64,000 bases of DNA, from contig NZ_KQ058829.1 in NCBI RefSeq assembly GCF_000982955.1, forward strand, positions 62,001 to 126,000, in the 5' to 3' direction. This DNA comes from Micromonospora sp. HK10. Lineage in GTDB: Bacteria > Actinomycetota > Actinomycetes > Mycobacteriales > Micromonosporaceae. The notes under the pieces were generated by a model, which did no database searches, was not told where the DNA came from, and saw only the letters and a program-made list of their open reading frames with translations. Below, piece after piece: positions 33,329-41,350 of the stretch (positions are counted from its first letter, which is position 1; each line of letters starts with the position of its first letter). The translations under genes were made by a program, and so were the position numbers.

Positions 33329-34673
33329 AGGACACGTCCTCCCCGCGGTAGGTGAAGCAGGCGCAGTCGCTGTCGTAGCCGAACGCCCGGTAGCCGTTCG
33401 AGGCGGCGAACCGGTCCGGGCCGAGCCGCCCGGAGAATCCGGTGGCCGGCTGGAATTGCGTGTCGAGCCTGCCCACGGCCGCCAGCCACCGGTGCGCGTT
33501 GAGATCGGCGCCGAGGTCCTTGGCGCCGATCTGCAGCAGCAGGACCGCGTCGCAGTACGGGAAGGCCACGCGGGCGTTCTCGCGGGTGCGGAACGACTCC
33601 CCCGCTGCGGCGAAGATGCCCAGGCAGGTTCGTTCGGGGTCGGTGGCGGGGAAGGCGTACTCCCGGTCGGCGACGTCCTGGCTCGGGTTGAAGCCGATGC
33701 CCACCGCCCCGGTCAGTGCCTCGCGCGGAATGATGTCCGGGTTGCCGATCAGGAAGCTGGGATTGTCGTAGCTGGAGATGCCGTACCGGGCGGTGAAGCC
33801 CTGCGCGGAGGCGGAGGTGAGGAAGAAGGAGGCCAGCCGGGTCCCGCCGAGGAAGAAGACCCGCTCGACGCGCTTGGCCCGCAGGTCGACGGCGGCCTGG
33901 TTGAGCCCCGTGTTGAGGGTGCCCAGGTCGGTGGAGTCGATCCAGGCCACGGTCGGGGTGATTCGCCGCTGCTTCAGGTACGGCACCACGTGCTGCTCGT
34001 ACATCGCGCGGTTGGCCGGTGCGTCGACCGCGACGATGCCCGCCTGCCGGGCACCGTCGAAGAAGCCCTGCGCGGCCAGCGCCGGCAGGTACGCGCGCAC
34101 GAAGTCGTCGTACGCGGGATAGGCCGGGGCGAACAGGTATGGCGCGAGACGCTGGCTCGTCGCCTGGTCGATGGTGATCAGGGTGGCGTCGAGCACCAGG
34201 GTGTGCCGCTGTGCGTAGCAGGGGCGGGCGTTGGCCTGCAACTGGCCGGTGAGCACTACCGCGAACGCGCGGTCGTCCTGGGTGATCTGGTTGCAGAGCT
34301 TCTCCTCCGCGGCCGGTGAGTCGTCGCTCGCCTCGTAGTTGCGGAAGATCGCTCGCATCCGCCGGCCGGCGATGCCGCCGTTGGCGTTGACGTGGCTTTC
34401 CAGTGCCCGCATCTGGCGTACCGGGTCGCCGGCCGAGGCGGTGTTGAACCCGGTCAGGCTCGCCGTCTTGGTCAGGTCGGTGCCGACGAACACGACGGTG
34501 ACCGCGTCGGCGGTGACGCCGGGCCCGACGCCGGTGCCGTCGGCGCCGCCCACTCCGGGCAGCACCGCGCCGCAGCCGACGAAGGCGAGCAGCGCGGCGA
34601 CGGTGGCGACGGCCGCCCGTACCGTCAGGGCCCGGTCCCAGCCGGTGGTGTGGGTGCCAGGATCGCGGCTCAT
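33315..34673 (-). CDS. Liv-type substrate-binding lipoprotein
   Basis: Periplasmic-binding-protein-like lipoprotein of 452 residues. The N-terminal helix ends in a lipobox-like LAFVGCGAV (Cys about 34). The mature region begins VTVVFVGTDLTKTASLTGFNT and contains LESHVNANGGIAGRRMRAIFRNYE, the usual opening of the branched-chain amino acid/amide binding fold, and several cysteines near the C-terminus (YDSDCACF). It precedes the two ABC fusion genes in the operon and should deliver ligand to them. Ligand unknown; the family handles small polar compounds, which is a point against it binding an intact tetrapyrrole. Confidence 0.85.
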   Translation of the reverse strand: MSRDPGTHTTGWDRALTVRAAVATVAALLAFVGCGAVLPGVGGADGTGVGPGVTADAVTVVFVGTDLTKTASLTGFNTASAGDPVRQMRALESHVNANGGIAGRRMRAIFRNYEASDDSPAAEEKLCNQITQDDRAFAVVLTGQLQANARPCYAQRHTLVLDATLITIDQATSQRLAPYLFAPAYPAYDDFVRAYLPALAAQGFFDGARQAGIVAVDAPANRAMYEQHVVPYLKQRRITPTVAWIDSTDLGTLNTGLNQAAVDLRAKRVERVFFLGGTRLASFFLTSASAQGFTARYGISSYDNPSFLIGNPDIIPREALTGAVGIGFNPSQDVADREYAFPATDPERTCLGIFAAAGESFRTRENARVAFPYCDAVLLLQIGAKDLGADLNAHRWLAAVGRLDTQFQPATGFSGRLGPDRFAASNGYRAFGYDSDCACFTYRGEDVSFATR

Positions 34674-35857
34674 CGAGGGCTCCCGAGGTAGGTGTCGAGC
34701 GCGGCCAGATCGATCACGGCGGCGGCGCTATGGCTGCCGGCGCGTGCTCCGGCCGGCGTGGCCGCGCCTGGGCGGGCGGCGAGCACCGCGTCGAGGGCGG
34801 TGAGGTCGATGACCGCGGTGCCGGCGGGCTCGGTGCCGGATCCGTTCGGCAGTCCGGCGTCGCCGAGCAGGTCCCGCAGCGCGGTGACGCTCAGGTGGGC
34901 GTTGGCCCGTCGACGTAGCCGGCCGGCACCGGGAGCGTCGTCGAAGACGAGGTACGCCCCGAGCGAGCTGACCCGCACGACGGACGGCAGCAGCGTGCCG
35001 GCCGGGGCCAGCGCGGGCAGCGGCGGGTGGTCACGGCGGTTGGCGATGCGCCGGGCGATGCCCACGACGATCAGCGTCCCGCCGAGCAGGTGCACCAGGA
35101 ACAGGGCCCACGGGTACGTCCGGAGCGTCACCTCGGCCGGGCCGAACCCGCCCAGGTCGGCCTGCACGGTGTACCGGCCGAACGCGGCGAACGGGGTGGT
35201 GACGGGCACCCGGTAGGTGCGTGTCTCGCCCGGCCGGACGCCGCCGGCACCGGGTGTGCTGATCCGGTCGCCGCCGCCGTCCTTGCCGATCCGGACGTTG
35301 AGGGGCGGGTTGGGCAGCGGGTGCGGCCCGGGGTTGTGCACGGTGTAGACGAGGGTCCGGGTCGCGGCGGCGCCGAACAGGCTCCGCCAGCCCGGTCGGC
35401 CGGCGATCCTCGCCTCGACCAAGTCGAGGCGGACCGGGGCGGCCGAGACGGTGGGGGTCTCCCCCATGGTGTGCCCGGTGAGTGCCAGCGGCGCGTCGAC
35501 CTGGCCGCGCGCGGTGCCGCCGACCAGCGTGGCGTGCACGACGCACGGGCAGGGCACCGGCGGGGTGCCGAGCACGAGTTGCACCGAGAAGGTGCCGTCC
35601 GGGCGCACCGGAACGGCCAGGGCGGCCCGTGTGTCGCAGGAGGCCGAACCGCCGATGGCGAGTTGCCCGCAGGTGACGAGCTGGACCAGGGCGCCGCCGG
35701 GCCAGCCGGTGCCGTTCACCCCGAGCCGGTCGCCCGGTGCCGCCGCCGGGGCTGCGAGGGTGAGTTCCTCGGCCGCCCACGCCGGCCCGGTGGGCAGTGC
35801 CAGCCCGATGACCAGCCCGCAGACGACGGCGGTCAGGGTGCGTCCGATCCTCGTCAT
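34670..35857 (-). CDS. Secreted beta-domain membrane protein
   Basis: Protein of 395 residues: a signal peptide ending at PAWA, an N-terminal Ig-like domain with two Cys pairs (TCGQLAIGGSASC and PPVPCPCVV) similar in outline to neocarzinostatin-type domains, then a second beta domain (LVYTVHNPGPHPLPNPPLNVRIG). A membrane helix (ALFLVHLLGGTLIVVGIARR, about 255-275) is followed by a cytoplasmic tail with short repeats AVIDLTALDAVL and AVIDLAALDTYL. ATG overlaps the DUF916 gene stop. The cytoplasmic IDLxALD repeats suggest binding to an intracellular partner. No named family recognised. Confidence 0.7.
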   Translation of the reverse strand: MTRIGRTLTAVVCGLVIGLALPTGPAWAAEELTLAAPAAAPGDRLGVNGTGWPGGALVQLVTCGQLAIGGSASCDTRAALAVPVRPDGTFSVQLVLGTPPVPCPCVVHATLVGGTARGQVDAPLALTGHTMGETPTVSAAPVRLDLVEARIAGRPGWRSLFGAAATRTLVYTVHNPGPHPLPNPPLNVRIGKDGGGDRISTPGAGGVRPGETRTYRVPVTTPFAAFGRYTVQADLGGFGPAEVTLRTYPWALFLVHLLGGTLIVVGIARRIANRRDHPPLPALAPAGTLLPSVVRVSSLGAYLVFDDAPGAGRLRRRANAHLSVTALRDLLGDAGLPNGSGTEPAGTAVIDLTALDAVLAARPGAATPAGARAGSHSAAAVIDLAALDTYLGSPR

Positions 35858-36882
35858 CCGACCTCCGAATGCGCGCGGACGCGTCGGACGCCCCGGGGGC
35901 GGGCCACCTGGGCGCGGCGGCGCCTGCGCCGGGCCACGACCACGGCGGCGGCCAGCGCGGCGAGTGCGGCGACGCCGGTCCAGGAGACGACGACGGTACG
36001 GGTGGTCCGCACCGTGAGCACGCCGCCGTCGGCCTTCGCCGTCACGGTGGCGGTGACGAGGTCGACCGGCCACAGCCCGGTGAACCGGGTACGCATCCGC
36101 GACTCGGCGCCCGGAACCAGGTCGAGCTGTGGGGTGGCGCCACGCTGGTGGATCCGGTGTCCGAACATGCCGGAGGCGGTGACCGTGATGGTCGGGGCGA
36201 GGCGCAGGTTGCCGGTGTTGGCCAGGGTGTATTCCAGGGCACCGTCGACCGGCGTGGGCAGCCAGGGCGTCGGGTGGTCCAGATCCAGGTCGCTGAGGTT
36301 GAGGCCGGGCGTCTCCGGCCCGGCGATCCGCAGGTAGATGCGGGCGCCGACGGCCCGCTGCACCGCGACGGCGACGCCGTTGTGCTCGCTCCGACCGCCC
36401 GGGACGGACTCCATCGCGACGATGCCGCCGATGTGGTCGCCGGGGCTGGCGTTCGTCGGGACCGTGATGGTGAACGGGATGTCGGCCTGCGCCTTGGGCG
36501 GTAGCGCCACGGTGCCGGCGCCGACCACCGTCCACACCCCGATGTCCGACTGCTTCTCGGTGGGCTGGCGCAGCGCGAACCCGCCGTCGCGCGCGGTGTT
36601 GTAGGCGTCCGCGCCGTACACGGTGAAGGTGCGCTCGGTGTCGGTGCGGTTGATCACCCGCACCGAGTCGGTGAGGGTCCGGCCGGGGGGTGACTCGAGG
36701 AAGAAGTAGAGCCGGGGGGTGGGCCCGGCGTTAGCCGGCGGGGTGGGCACGACGGCCCACTCGCCGTTGTCCGCCGCGACGGCCGGCCCGATCGGGACGA
36801 CGGTCAGCGCGAGGGCGGCGGCAGCGGCGGCGAGGGCTGCCGCGCCGGTGCGGAGGCGGCGTGGCCAGAGGGGGTGACGCAC
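35854..36882 (-). CDS. DUF916-type (WxL-interacting) surface protein
   Basis: Protein of 342 residues with signal peptide, then a DUF916-like region: RLYFFLESPPGRTLTDSVRVINRTDTERTFTVYGADAYNT, then the paired domain with VPTNASPGDHIGGIVAMES and VGARIYLRIAGPE. A C-terminal membrane helix and an RRRRRR stop-transfer tail follow. In Firmicutes DUF916 proteins form surface complexes with WxL proteins and bind peptidoglycan. The WxL-domain protein encoded just upstream (36955) fits that pairing. GTG start. A strong hairpin precedes the gene, so its level may be set lower than that of the WxL gene. Confidence 0.8.
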   Translation of the reverse strand: MRHPLWPRRLRTGAAALAAAAAALALTVVPIGPAVAADNGEWAVVPTPPANAGPTPRLYFFLESPPGRTLTDSVRVINRTDTERTFTVYGADAYNTARDGGFALRQPTEKQSDIGVWTVVGAGTVALPPKAQADIPFTITVPTNASPGDHIGGIVAMESVPGGRSEHNGVAVAVQRAVGARIYLRIAGPETPGLNLSDLDLDHPTPWLPTPVDGALEYTLANTGNLRLAPTITVTASGMFGHRIHQRGATPQLDLVPGAESRMRTRFTGLWPVDLVTATVTAKADGGVLTVRTTRTVVVSWTGVAALAALAAAVVVARRRRRRAQVARPRGVRRVRAHSEVG

Positions 36883-36908
36883 GCGGTTCCACCCTTCGAC
36901 TGGTTGGT

Positions 36909-36941
36909 GTGGGGGCGGCCGGCTCGGCCGACCGCCCCCAC
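36909..36941. terminator. Strong intra-operon hairpin after the WxL gene
   Basis: Arms GTGGGGGCGG and CCGCCCCCAC form a perfect 10-bp stem, extended by a small inner GGCC/GGCC stem. It lies between the WxL gene and the DUF916 gene and may attenuate transcription or protect the upstream mRNA end. Confidence 0.65.
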
Positions 36942-36954
36942 CTCGGGGCGGTCC

Positions 36955-38607
36955 TCAGCTCAGGGTGAGGGTGAGGGTCGCGGCGTAGGTGCCGGCGAGT
37001 TGGTTCGCCGGCACGGAGAGGGTCAGCCCGGCTGAGGCGTCGAAGCTGCCGCCCGTACCGGTGGCGCTGGTCGGTGCGGAGCAGAGCGTCGCCGCGTCGA
37101 CCGTGCCCGGGGTGCCGGCCACCGCGGTGACCGCGTTGGTCGCGCCGGCGGTGTCGACGCAGGCCGGTGTCCAGGACAGGTTGCTCTTGGCGATGGTTCC
37201 GCCCGGGGTGCCGGTGAAGTCGGTGACCGTGCCGACGAGGCTCCACCCGAAGGTGCTGCCCCGGTGGTCGGTCACCGTGACGGTCGACAGGTTGCCCGTC
37301 GCCGTCTGTACGCTGCCGCCGACGGTGACGCCGGAGAACGGGATGTTGCCGGTGCCGGGGGCGCGAGCCATCGACAGGTTTCCGGCGGTCACGGTCTCCG
37401 ACAGGTTGTAGGACAGGGTGCAGTTGCCGGTCGTGGCCGAGCCGGTCTTGGCGGTGCACGAGTCAGCCGATCCGGTCCAGGCGGAGATTGCGAACAGGGC
37501 GCCGGACTGCGCGCCGATGTACGCGGTGGTGCTGTCCGTGACGGTGAAGGTGGCGTTGATACCACCGGTGGCGCCGGCCGTGGCCGTCGTTGCCGGGTCG
37601 CTCGTCGCGGGCGGCGGCGGGGCGCCGGTGAGCGCCTGGTAACCGCCGATCGTGACGGTGCTGCCCGGGTTCCAGTTGGTGCCGGTGACCGTCACCACGG
37701 TGCCGGAGCCGCCACCGCTGGGGGTGATCGCGATGCTCGGCGAGCCGAGGATCGTGATCGGGACGGAGACCGTGTTGGTACCGTCCGAGACCGCCACGGT
37801 ACGTGCTCCCGTGGTGGCGCCGCTGGGCACCGTGATCGTGCCGGTGCCGGCGCCGGCGGCGTCGGTCGTGCCCGTGCCGGCGCCTTCGGCCGTTCCGGTG
37901 CCGTCGGCCGCGCGCAGTGTTGCGGTCAGGGCGGTGGACGGCGCGAGACCGGTCACCGCGTAGTTGATGACGTTGCCGGCCCGGGCAGCCCCGGTCACGG
38001 TCTGGCCGGTCACCGAGGTAACCGAGACCGTGCCGCCGAAGACGGTGAAGTTCTCCACGATGGAGGTCGGGACCGGTGCTGCCTTGTGGTCCCGGTCGCC
38101 CTCGGCGGAGCAGTACGTCTTGGCGATCGGGTTGTTGAGGATCACCCGGTTGACGGTGAGCGTCGCGGCTCCGGTCGCTCCGGCCACATAGGTGCCGGTG
38201 GCGGTGATCGGGCCGGTGGGGGTGTTGCCGGGGATCGGACCGGCGGGGTAGTTGGTCTGCTGGAGGGTGACCGGGCCGCTCTGCGAGCCACCCAGCGCCG
38301 CCTCCACGACGATCGGCACATCACCGGGGTTGATCGCGACCGGGCCGTTGTTCGGACCGGCCGCCGCGGTGAAGGTCACCGTCACGGTCTGCCCCGGGCT
38401 CGGCGTCGCCGGCGTCTGAGTGAGCCCGAACGAGTCGGCCCAGTTCGTCGGCGAGCTGCCGGTACCGGCGTCGTTGAAGTACAGCCGGCATCCCAGGTTG
38501 CCCGGGGTGGGGCCGTACGCCTGCGCGGGGGACACGCAGACCGCGGTCGCGGCGGCGGCCAACGCCGCCACGCCCACCGCTGTTGCCGTAGTTCTGAGCA
38601 ATCCCAT
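36955..38607 (-). CDS. Secreted WxL-domain surface protein
   Basis: Protein of 550 residues: signal peptide ending near AQA, an N-terminal domain with GNLGCRLYFNDAGTGSSPT and DRDHKAAPVPTSIVENFTV (shared with the LPxTG protein at 26306), an Ig/IPT-like middle (ITPSGGGSGTVVTVTGTNWNPGS), and a C-terminal WxL domain. The WxL domain shows VTDHRGSTFGWSL, NLSWTPAC, and the final LTLSVPANQLAGTYAATLTL. WxL domains attach non-covalently to peptidoglycan. It is the first gene of the surface/importer operon and the first product after the operator at 38666, so likely the most abundant. Confidence 0.82.
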   Translation of the reverse strand: MGLLRTTATAVGVAALAAAATAVCVSPAQAYGPTPGNLGCRLYFNDAGTGSSPTNWADSFGLTQTPATPSPGQTVTVTFTAAAGPNNGPVAINPGDVPIVVEAALGGSQSGPVTLQQTNYPAGPIPGNTPTGPITATGTYVAGATGAATLTVNRVILNNPIAKTYCSAEGDRDHKAAPVPTSIVENFTVFGGTVSVTSVTGQTVTGAARAGNVINYAVTGLAPSTALTATLRAADGTGTAEGAGTGTTDAAGAGTGTITVPSGATTGARTVAVSDGTNTVSVPITILGSPSIAITPSGGGSGTVVTVTGTNWNPGSTVTIGGYQALTGAPPPPATSDPATTATAGATGGINATFTVTDSTTAYIGAQSGALFAISAWTGSADSCTAKTGSATTGNCTLSYNLSETVTAGNLSMARAPGTGNIPFSGVTVGGSVQTATGNLSTVTVTDHRGSTFGWSLVGTVTDFTGTPGGTIAKSNLSWTPACVDTAGATNAVTAVAGTPGTVDAATLCSAPTSATGTGGSFDASAGLTLSVPANQLAGTYAATLTLTLS

Positions 38608-38655
38608 TACGGTCCCGCTCTCCTTCCTGTGGGGAACGGTGTACCCCTGGCTGCC

Positions 38656-38683
38656 GTTTCGCTAGTGGAAACGGCAGTTTCCA
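38656..38683. promoter_or_regulatory. Operator of the surface/importer operon
   Basis: TGGAAACGGCAGTTTCCA (38666-38683) has perfect TGGAAAC/GTTTCCA arms but a four-base centre instead of three. GTTTCGCTAG stands directly upstream (38656), giving the everted GTTTC-GCTAGT-GGAAAC arrangement. It ends 76 bases from the WxL start. Confidence 0.7.
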
Positions 38684-38843
38684 AAATTGGATAGGTTCAT
38701 AAAGGCAGCCAGCCAGCCCTCCTGTCAATAGCCAGACAGGCGATTTGACGCCGGCCGATGCGATCGACTCCGCGGACCACCGAAGCGCCGGCGGCGTGTT
38801 CCGCGACACGGCCTTGGCAGGGAGCCCGAGATGGGGCAGAGTG

Positions 38844-38860
38844 TGGAAACGGCGTTTCCA
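38844..38860. promoter_or_regulatory. Operator directly upstream of the epimerase gene
   Basis: TGGAAACGGCGTTTCCA has two perfect arms with GGC centre. It ends 13 bases before the GTG start and abuts the AAGGAGG ribosome site, so a bound protein would block transcription start or the early message. Confidence 0.75.
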
Positions 38861-38873
38861 TAAGGAGGTCCAG

Positions 38874-39692
38874 GTGCGCTACGTGATCATCGGGTGCGGC
38901 AACGTCGGCATGGAGCTGGCCCGTCGTTGGGTCTCGGCCGGCCACCAGGTGATCGGCACCACCACCTCCCCTGAGCGGGTGCCCGAGCTGGCCCCCGTCT
39001 GCACCGAGGTGGCGATCCTCCGTGGCAGCGACCGTCCGGCCGTCGAGCGGGTCACCCGGGACGCCGACGCGGTCGTGCTCACCGTGAGCCCGCGCATCGC
39101 CCGAGCCTTCGACGCCGACCAGCGCATCGCCGAGTACGCCGACACGCTCACCGCGTCCGCGCGCACCGCCGCCGCCGCGCACCCCCGGGTGGTCTTCACC
39201 AGTTCGGTGTCGGTCTACGGTGCCGGCCAGGGCGCGCTGGTCGACGAGGCCACCCCGGTCACCGACGACCCGGACGCCTCACCCCGCAACTTCATCGCCG
39301 CCGAGACCGCCGTGCTGGCCGCCCCGCGCGGCGCCGCGCTGCGGATCCCCGACGTGTACGGGCATCCGCGCGACCTCGACTATCCGACCCGGGTGAAGCT
39401 GGCCCACGAACTGCTCGGCGGCAGCGTGCCGTTCTCGGCCGAGGCCCTGCACTACCGCATCGACTACCGCGACGCCGCCGCCGCGCTGGACTTCGTGGTG
39501 ACCCGCGACCTCACGGGCGTGTTCAACGCGGTACCGGACGCGGTCGTGCCGCAGACCAACCAGGCCGTCCTCGACGAGCTCTGCGCCGCCGACGGCTGGC
39601 CCGCGCTGACCTACCGGGGTGAGATCAGAACCCCGTTCGTGCCGATCAGCTCCGGCAAGCTGCGCGCGGAGGGCTTCACCTTCGCGCACTGA
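38874..39692 (+). CDS. NAD-dependent epimerase/dehydratase-family protein
   Basis: Rossmann-fold protein of 272 residues beginning RYVIIGCGNVGMELARRW, with a GxGxxG variant, VVFTSSVSVYGAGQG and a later HYRIDYRDAAAALDF. It resembles NAD(P)-binding SDR-extended / YeeZ-like proteins rather than typical sugar epimerases: the canonical YxxxK is not evident near SSVSVYG. GTG at 38874 was chosen because TAAGGAGGTCCAG precedes it, although the frame opens earlier. It is a single gene under the operator at 38844, so it belongs to the regulon. Substrate unknown. Confidence 0.8.
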   Translation: MRYVIIGCGNVGMELARRWVSAGHQVIGTTTSPERVPELAPVCTEVAILRGSDRPAVERVTRDADAVVLTVSPRIARAFDADQRIAEYADTLTASARTAAAAHPRVVFTSSVSVYGAGQGALVDEATPVTDDPDASPRNFIAAETAVLAAPRGAALRIPDVYGHPRDLDYPTRVKLAHELLGGSVPFSAEALHYRIDYRDAAAALDFVVTRDLTGVFNAVPDAVVPQTNQAVLDELCAADGWPALTYRGEIRTPFVPISSGKLRAEGFTFAH

Positions 39693-39730
39693 ACGCATTC
39701 GTTCACTGTGGACGTCAGGCCGGGACCGGC

Positions 39731-41137
39731 TCAGTTCGCGGTCCGCGCGAGGTGACGCCCGACCAGCCGGCCGAAGGCCATGGCCGGCGTCAGGCACATG
39801 CCGGAGCAGAACGCGTTGCCGTTGACAGCGGCGGAGCCGATCACCTCACCGACGGCGTACAGACCGGGGATCGTCGTGCCGTCCGCCCGGCGTACCCGCA
39901 GCAGCTCGTCCACGTCCAGGCCGGCGAACGTGATCAGGGTGACCGGATGGTTCTCCAGCGCGTAGAACGGCGGCTCGACGATCGGCGCCGGCAGGTACGT
40001 TCGGCCGAAGTCGACATCCCGGCCGTCGGCGACGAACCCGTTGTAGCGGGCCACCGTGGCCGACAGCCCCGCCGGGTCGATGCCGGCCAGCCCGGCGAGC
40101 TCCGCCAGCCCGGACGCCCGGTGCACGCCGCGCCGCCGGCCGCACTGGGCGTCCAGCTCGGCCGCGCTCCAGCCGTGCACCATCGGGTACGACTCGCGTA
40201 GGGCATGGGCGTCGAAGACCGTCCAGAAGGTCATCTGGTCCACCGTGGTCAGCACCCGCTCCTTGTGGTCGATGCTGGGCTCGTCCTCGGCGATCCAGCG
40301 ACCTCCGGCGCGGTCGACGTAGATCTCCCAGGGCGGCCGCTCCGGCGCCACCAGGTGCGGCCGGTGCGCCCAGTCGACCCGAAGGTCGCCGTCGACCGGG
40401 GGCAGCCCGCCGAAGGTGGGGATGTAGCAGCCCAGGCCCTGCAGGCCGGCGCCGACCGACCGGCCCATGAGCAGGCCGTCGCCGGTCGAGGTGGGCGCCG
40501 CCGAGGTGGTCAGCGGCGCGCCCTCCAGCTCGGCGAACAACTCCGGCGCGTACCCGAATCCGCCGGTGGCCAGCACGACGGCGGGTGCCCGCCACCGCGC
40601 GCCGTCGGCGGTGGCCACCCCGACCACCGCGCCGCCCTCGGTCAGCAGCTCGGTGACGCGCACCTCGCAGCGCAGATCGATGCGGCCGGCGGCCCGATGC
40701 GCGTCGAGCATCGGGCGCAGCACGGCCAGGATGGCCGGACCGCCGGGGACGGTGGTGGCGTGGACGGTCCGCGGCGTGCGGTATGGCTCGTGCCCGTACA
40801 CGATGCGGGGCGTACCCGGATCGACGGTGAGCCCGGCGGCGAGCAGCCACTCCAGCACCGCCGGCTGCTCGCGCAGCGTCAGCCGGGTCAGGTCGGCCCG
40901 GGCGGCGCCCCGGCTGATCCGCCAGACGTCGTCGAAGTGCCGCTCGGGGTCGTCGCTGATGCCCCGCTCATGCTGCAGCGAGAAGCCGCCGGCGGACAGG
41001 TGCCCGCCCGAGTACGGCAGGGCGCCTCCAACGTCCGGCGCCTTCTCCAACAGCAGCACGGTGCCGCCCGCGTCGGCGGCGGCGATGGCACAGGCCAGGC
41101 CACCCGGCCCGGCGCCCACAACGATCGTGGTCGGCAC
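39731..41137 (-). CDS. FAD-dependent oxidoreductase (fumarate reductase / KSTD-like)
   Basis: Flavoprotein of 468 residues in the FAD_binding_2 family. It begins TTIVVGAGPGGLACAIAAADAGGTVLLLEK (dinucleotide motif), has ALPYSGGHLSAGG, VVLATGGFGYAPELF, and the C-terminal GLYAVGEVIGSAAVNGNAFCSGMCLTPAMAFGR that closes the FAD site. Relatives include fumarate reductases, 3-ketosteroid dehydrogenases and urocanate reductases, which oxidise or reduce C-C bonds next to a carbonyl. GTG at 41137 was preferred (GGAGG five bases upstream); GTG at 41152 is an alternative. It is controlled from the operator at 41172. Reduction of an unsaturated dicarboxylate or a methine bridge is possible (inference). Confidence 0.87.
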   Translation of the reverse strand: MPTTIVVGAGPGGLACAIAAADAGGTVLLLEKAPDVGGALPYSGGHLSAGGFSLQHERGISDDPERHFDDVWRISRGAARADLTRLTLREQPAVLEWLLAAGLTVDPGTPRIVYGHEPYRTPRTVHATTVPGGPAILAVLRPMLDAHRAAGRIDLRCEVRVTELLTEGGAVVGVATADGARWRAPAVVLATGGFGYAPELFAELEGAPLTTSAAPTSTGDGLLMGRSVGAGLQGLGCYIPTFGGLPPVDGDLRVDWAHRPHLVAPERPPWEIYVDRAGGRWIAEDEPSIDHKERVLTTVDQMTFWTVFDAHALRESYPMVHGWSAAELDAQCGRRRGVHRASGLAELAGLAGIDPAGLSATVARYNGFVADGRDVDFGRTYLPAPIVEPPFYALENHPVTLITFAGLDVDELLRVRRADGTTIPGLYAVGEVIGSAAVNGNAFCSGMCLTPAMAFGRLVGRHLARTAN

Positions 41138-41171
41138 ACCCACCTCCGGCACTCCCGCTGCGTTTCCCTGG

Positions 41172-41188
41172 AAGTGACAGTGTTTCCA
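41172..41188. promoter_or_regulatory. Operator upstream of the FAD oxidoreductase
   Basis: AAGTGACAGTGTTTCCA matches 13 of 17 consensus bases with an intact right arm. Another TTTCC/GGAA half-site (41163-41173) adjoins it. It lies 35 bases upstream of the GTG at 41137. Confidence 0.6.
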
Positions 41189-41350
41189 TAAAGTCGGGCG
41201 CCGTCAAACGTCCTGGGCGAGCCGTCGGCGGTGATCGTTTGGCCACTTGCGCACAATCCCGAGGTGCCGTAGCGCCTGCCCGCCGACGGGCGGAGGGCCG
41301 GCGGGCCGCCCAGCGACCGTTCCGAGCACCGGGGGGGTGCGACCGGGGTT

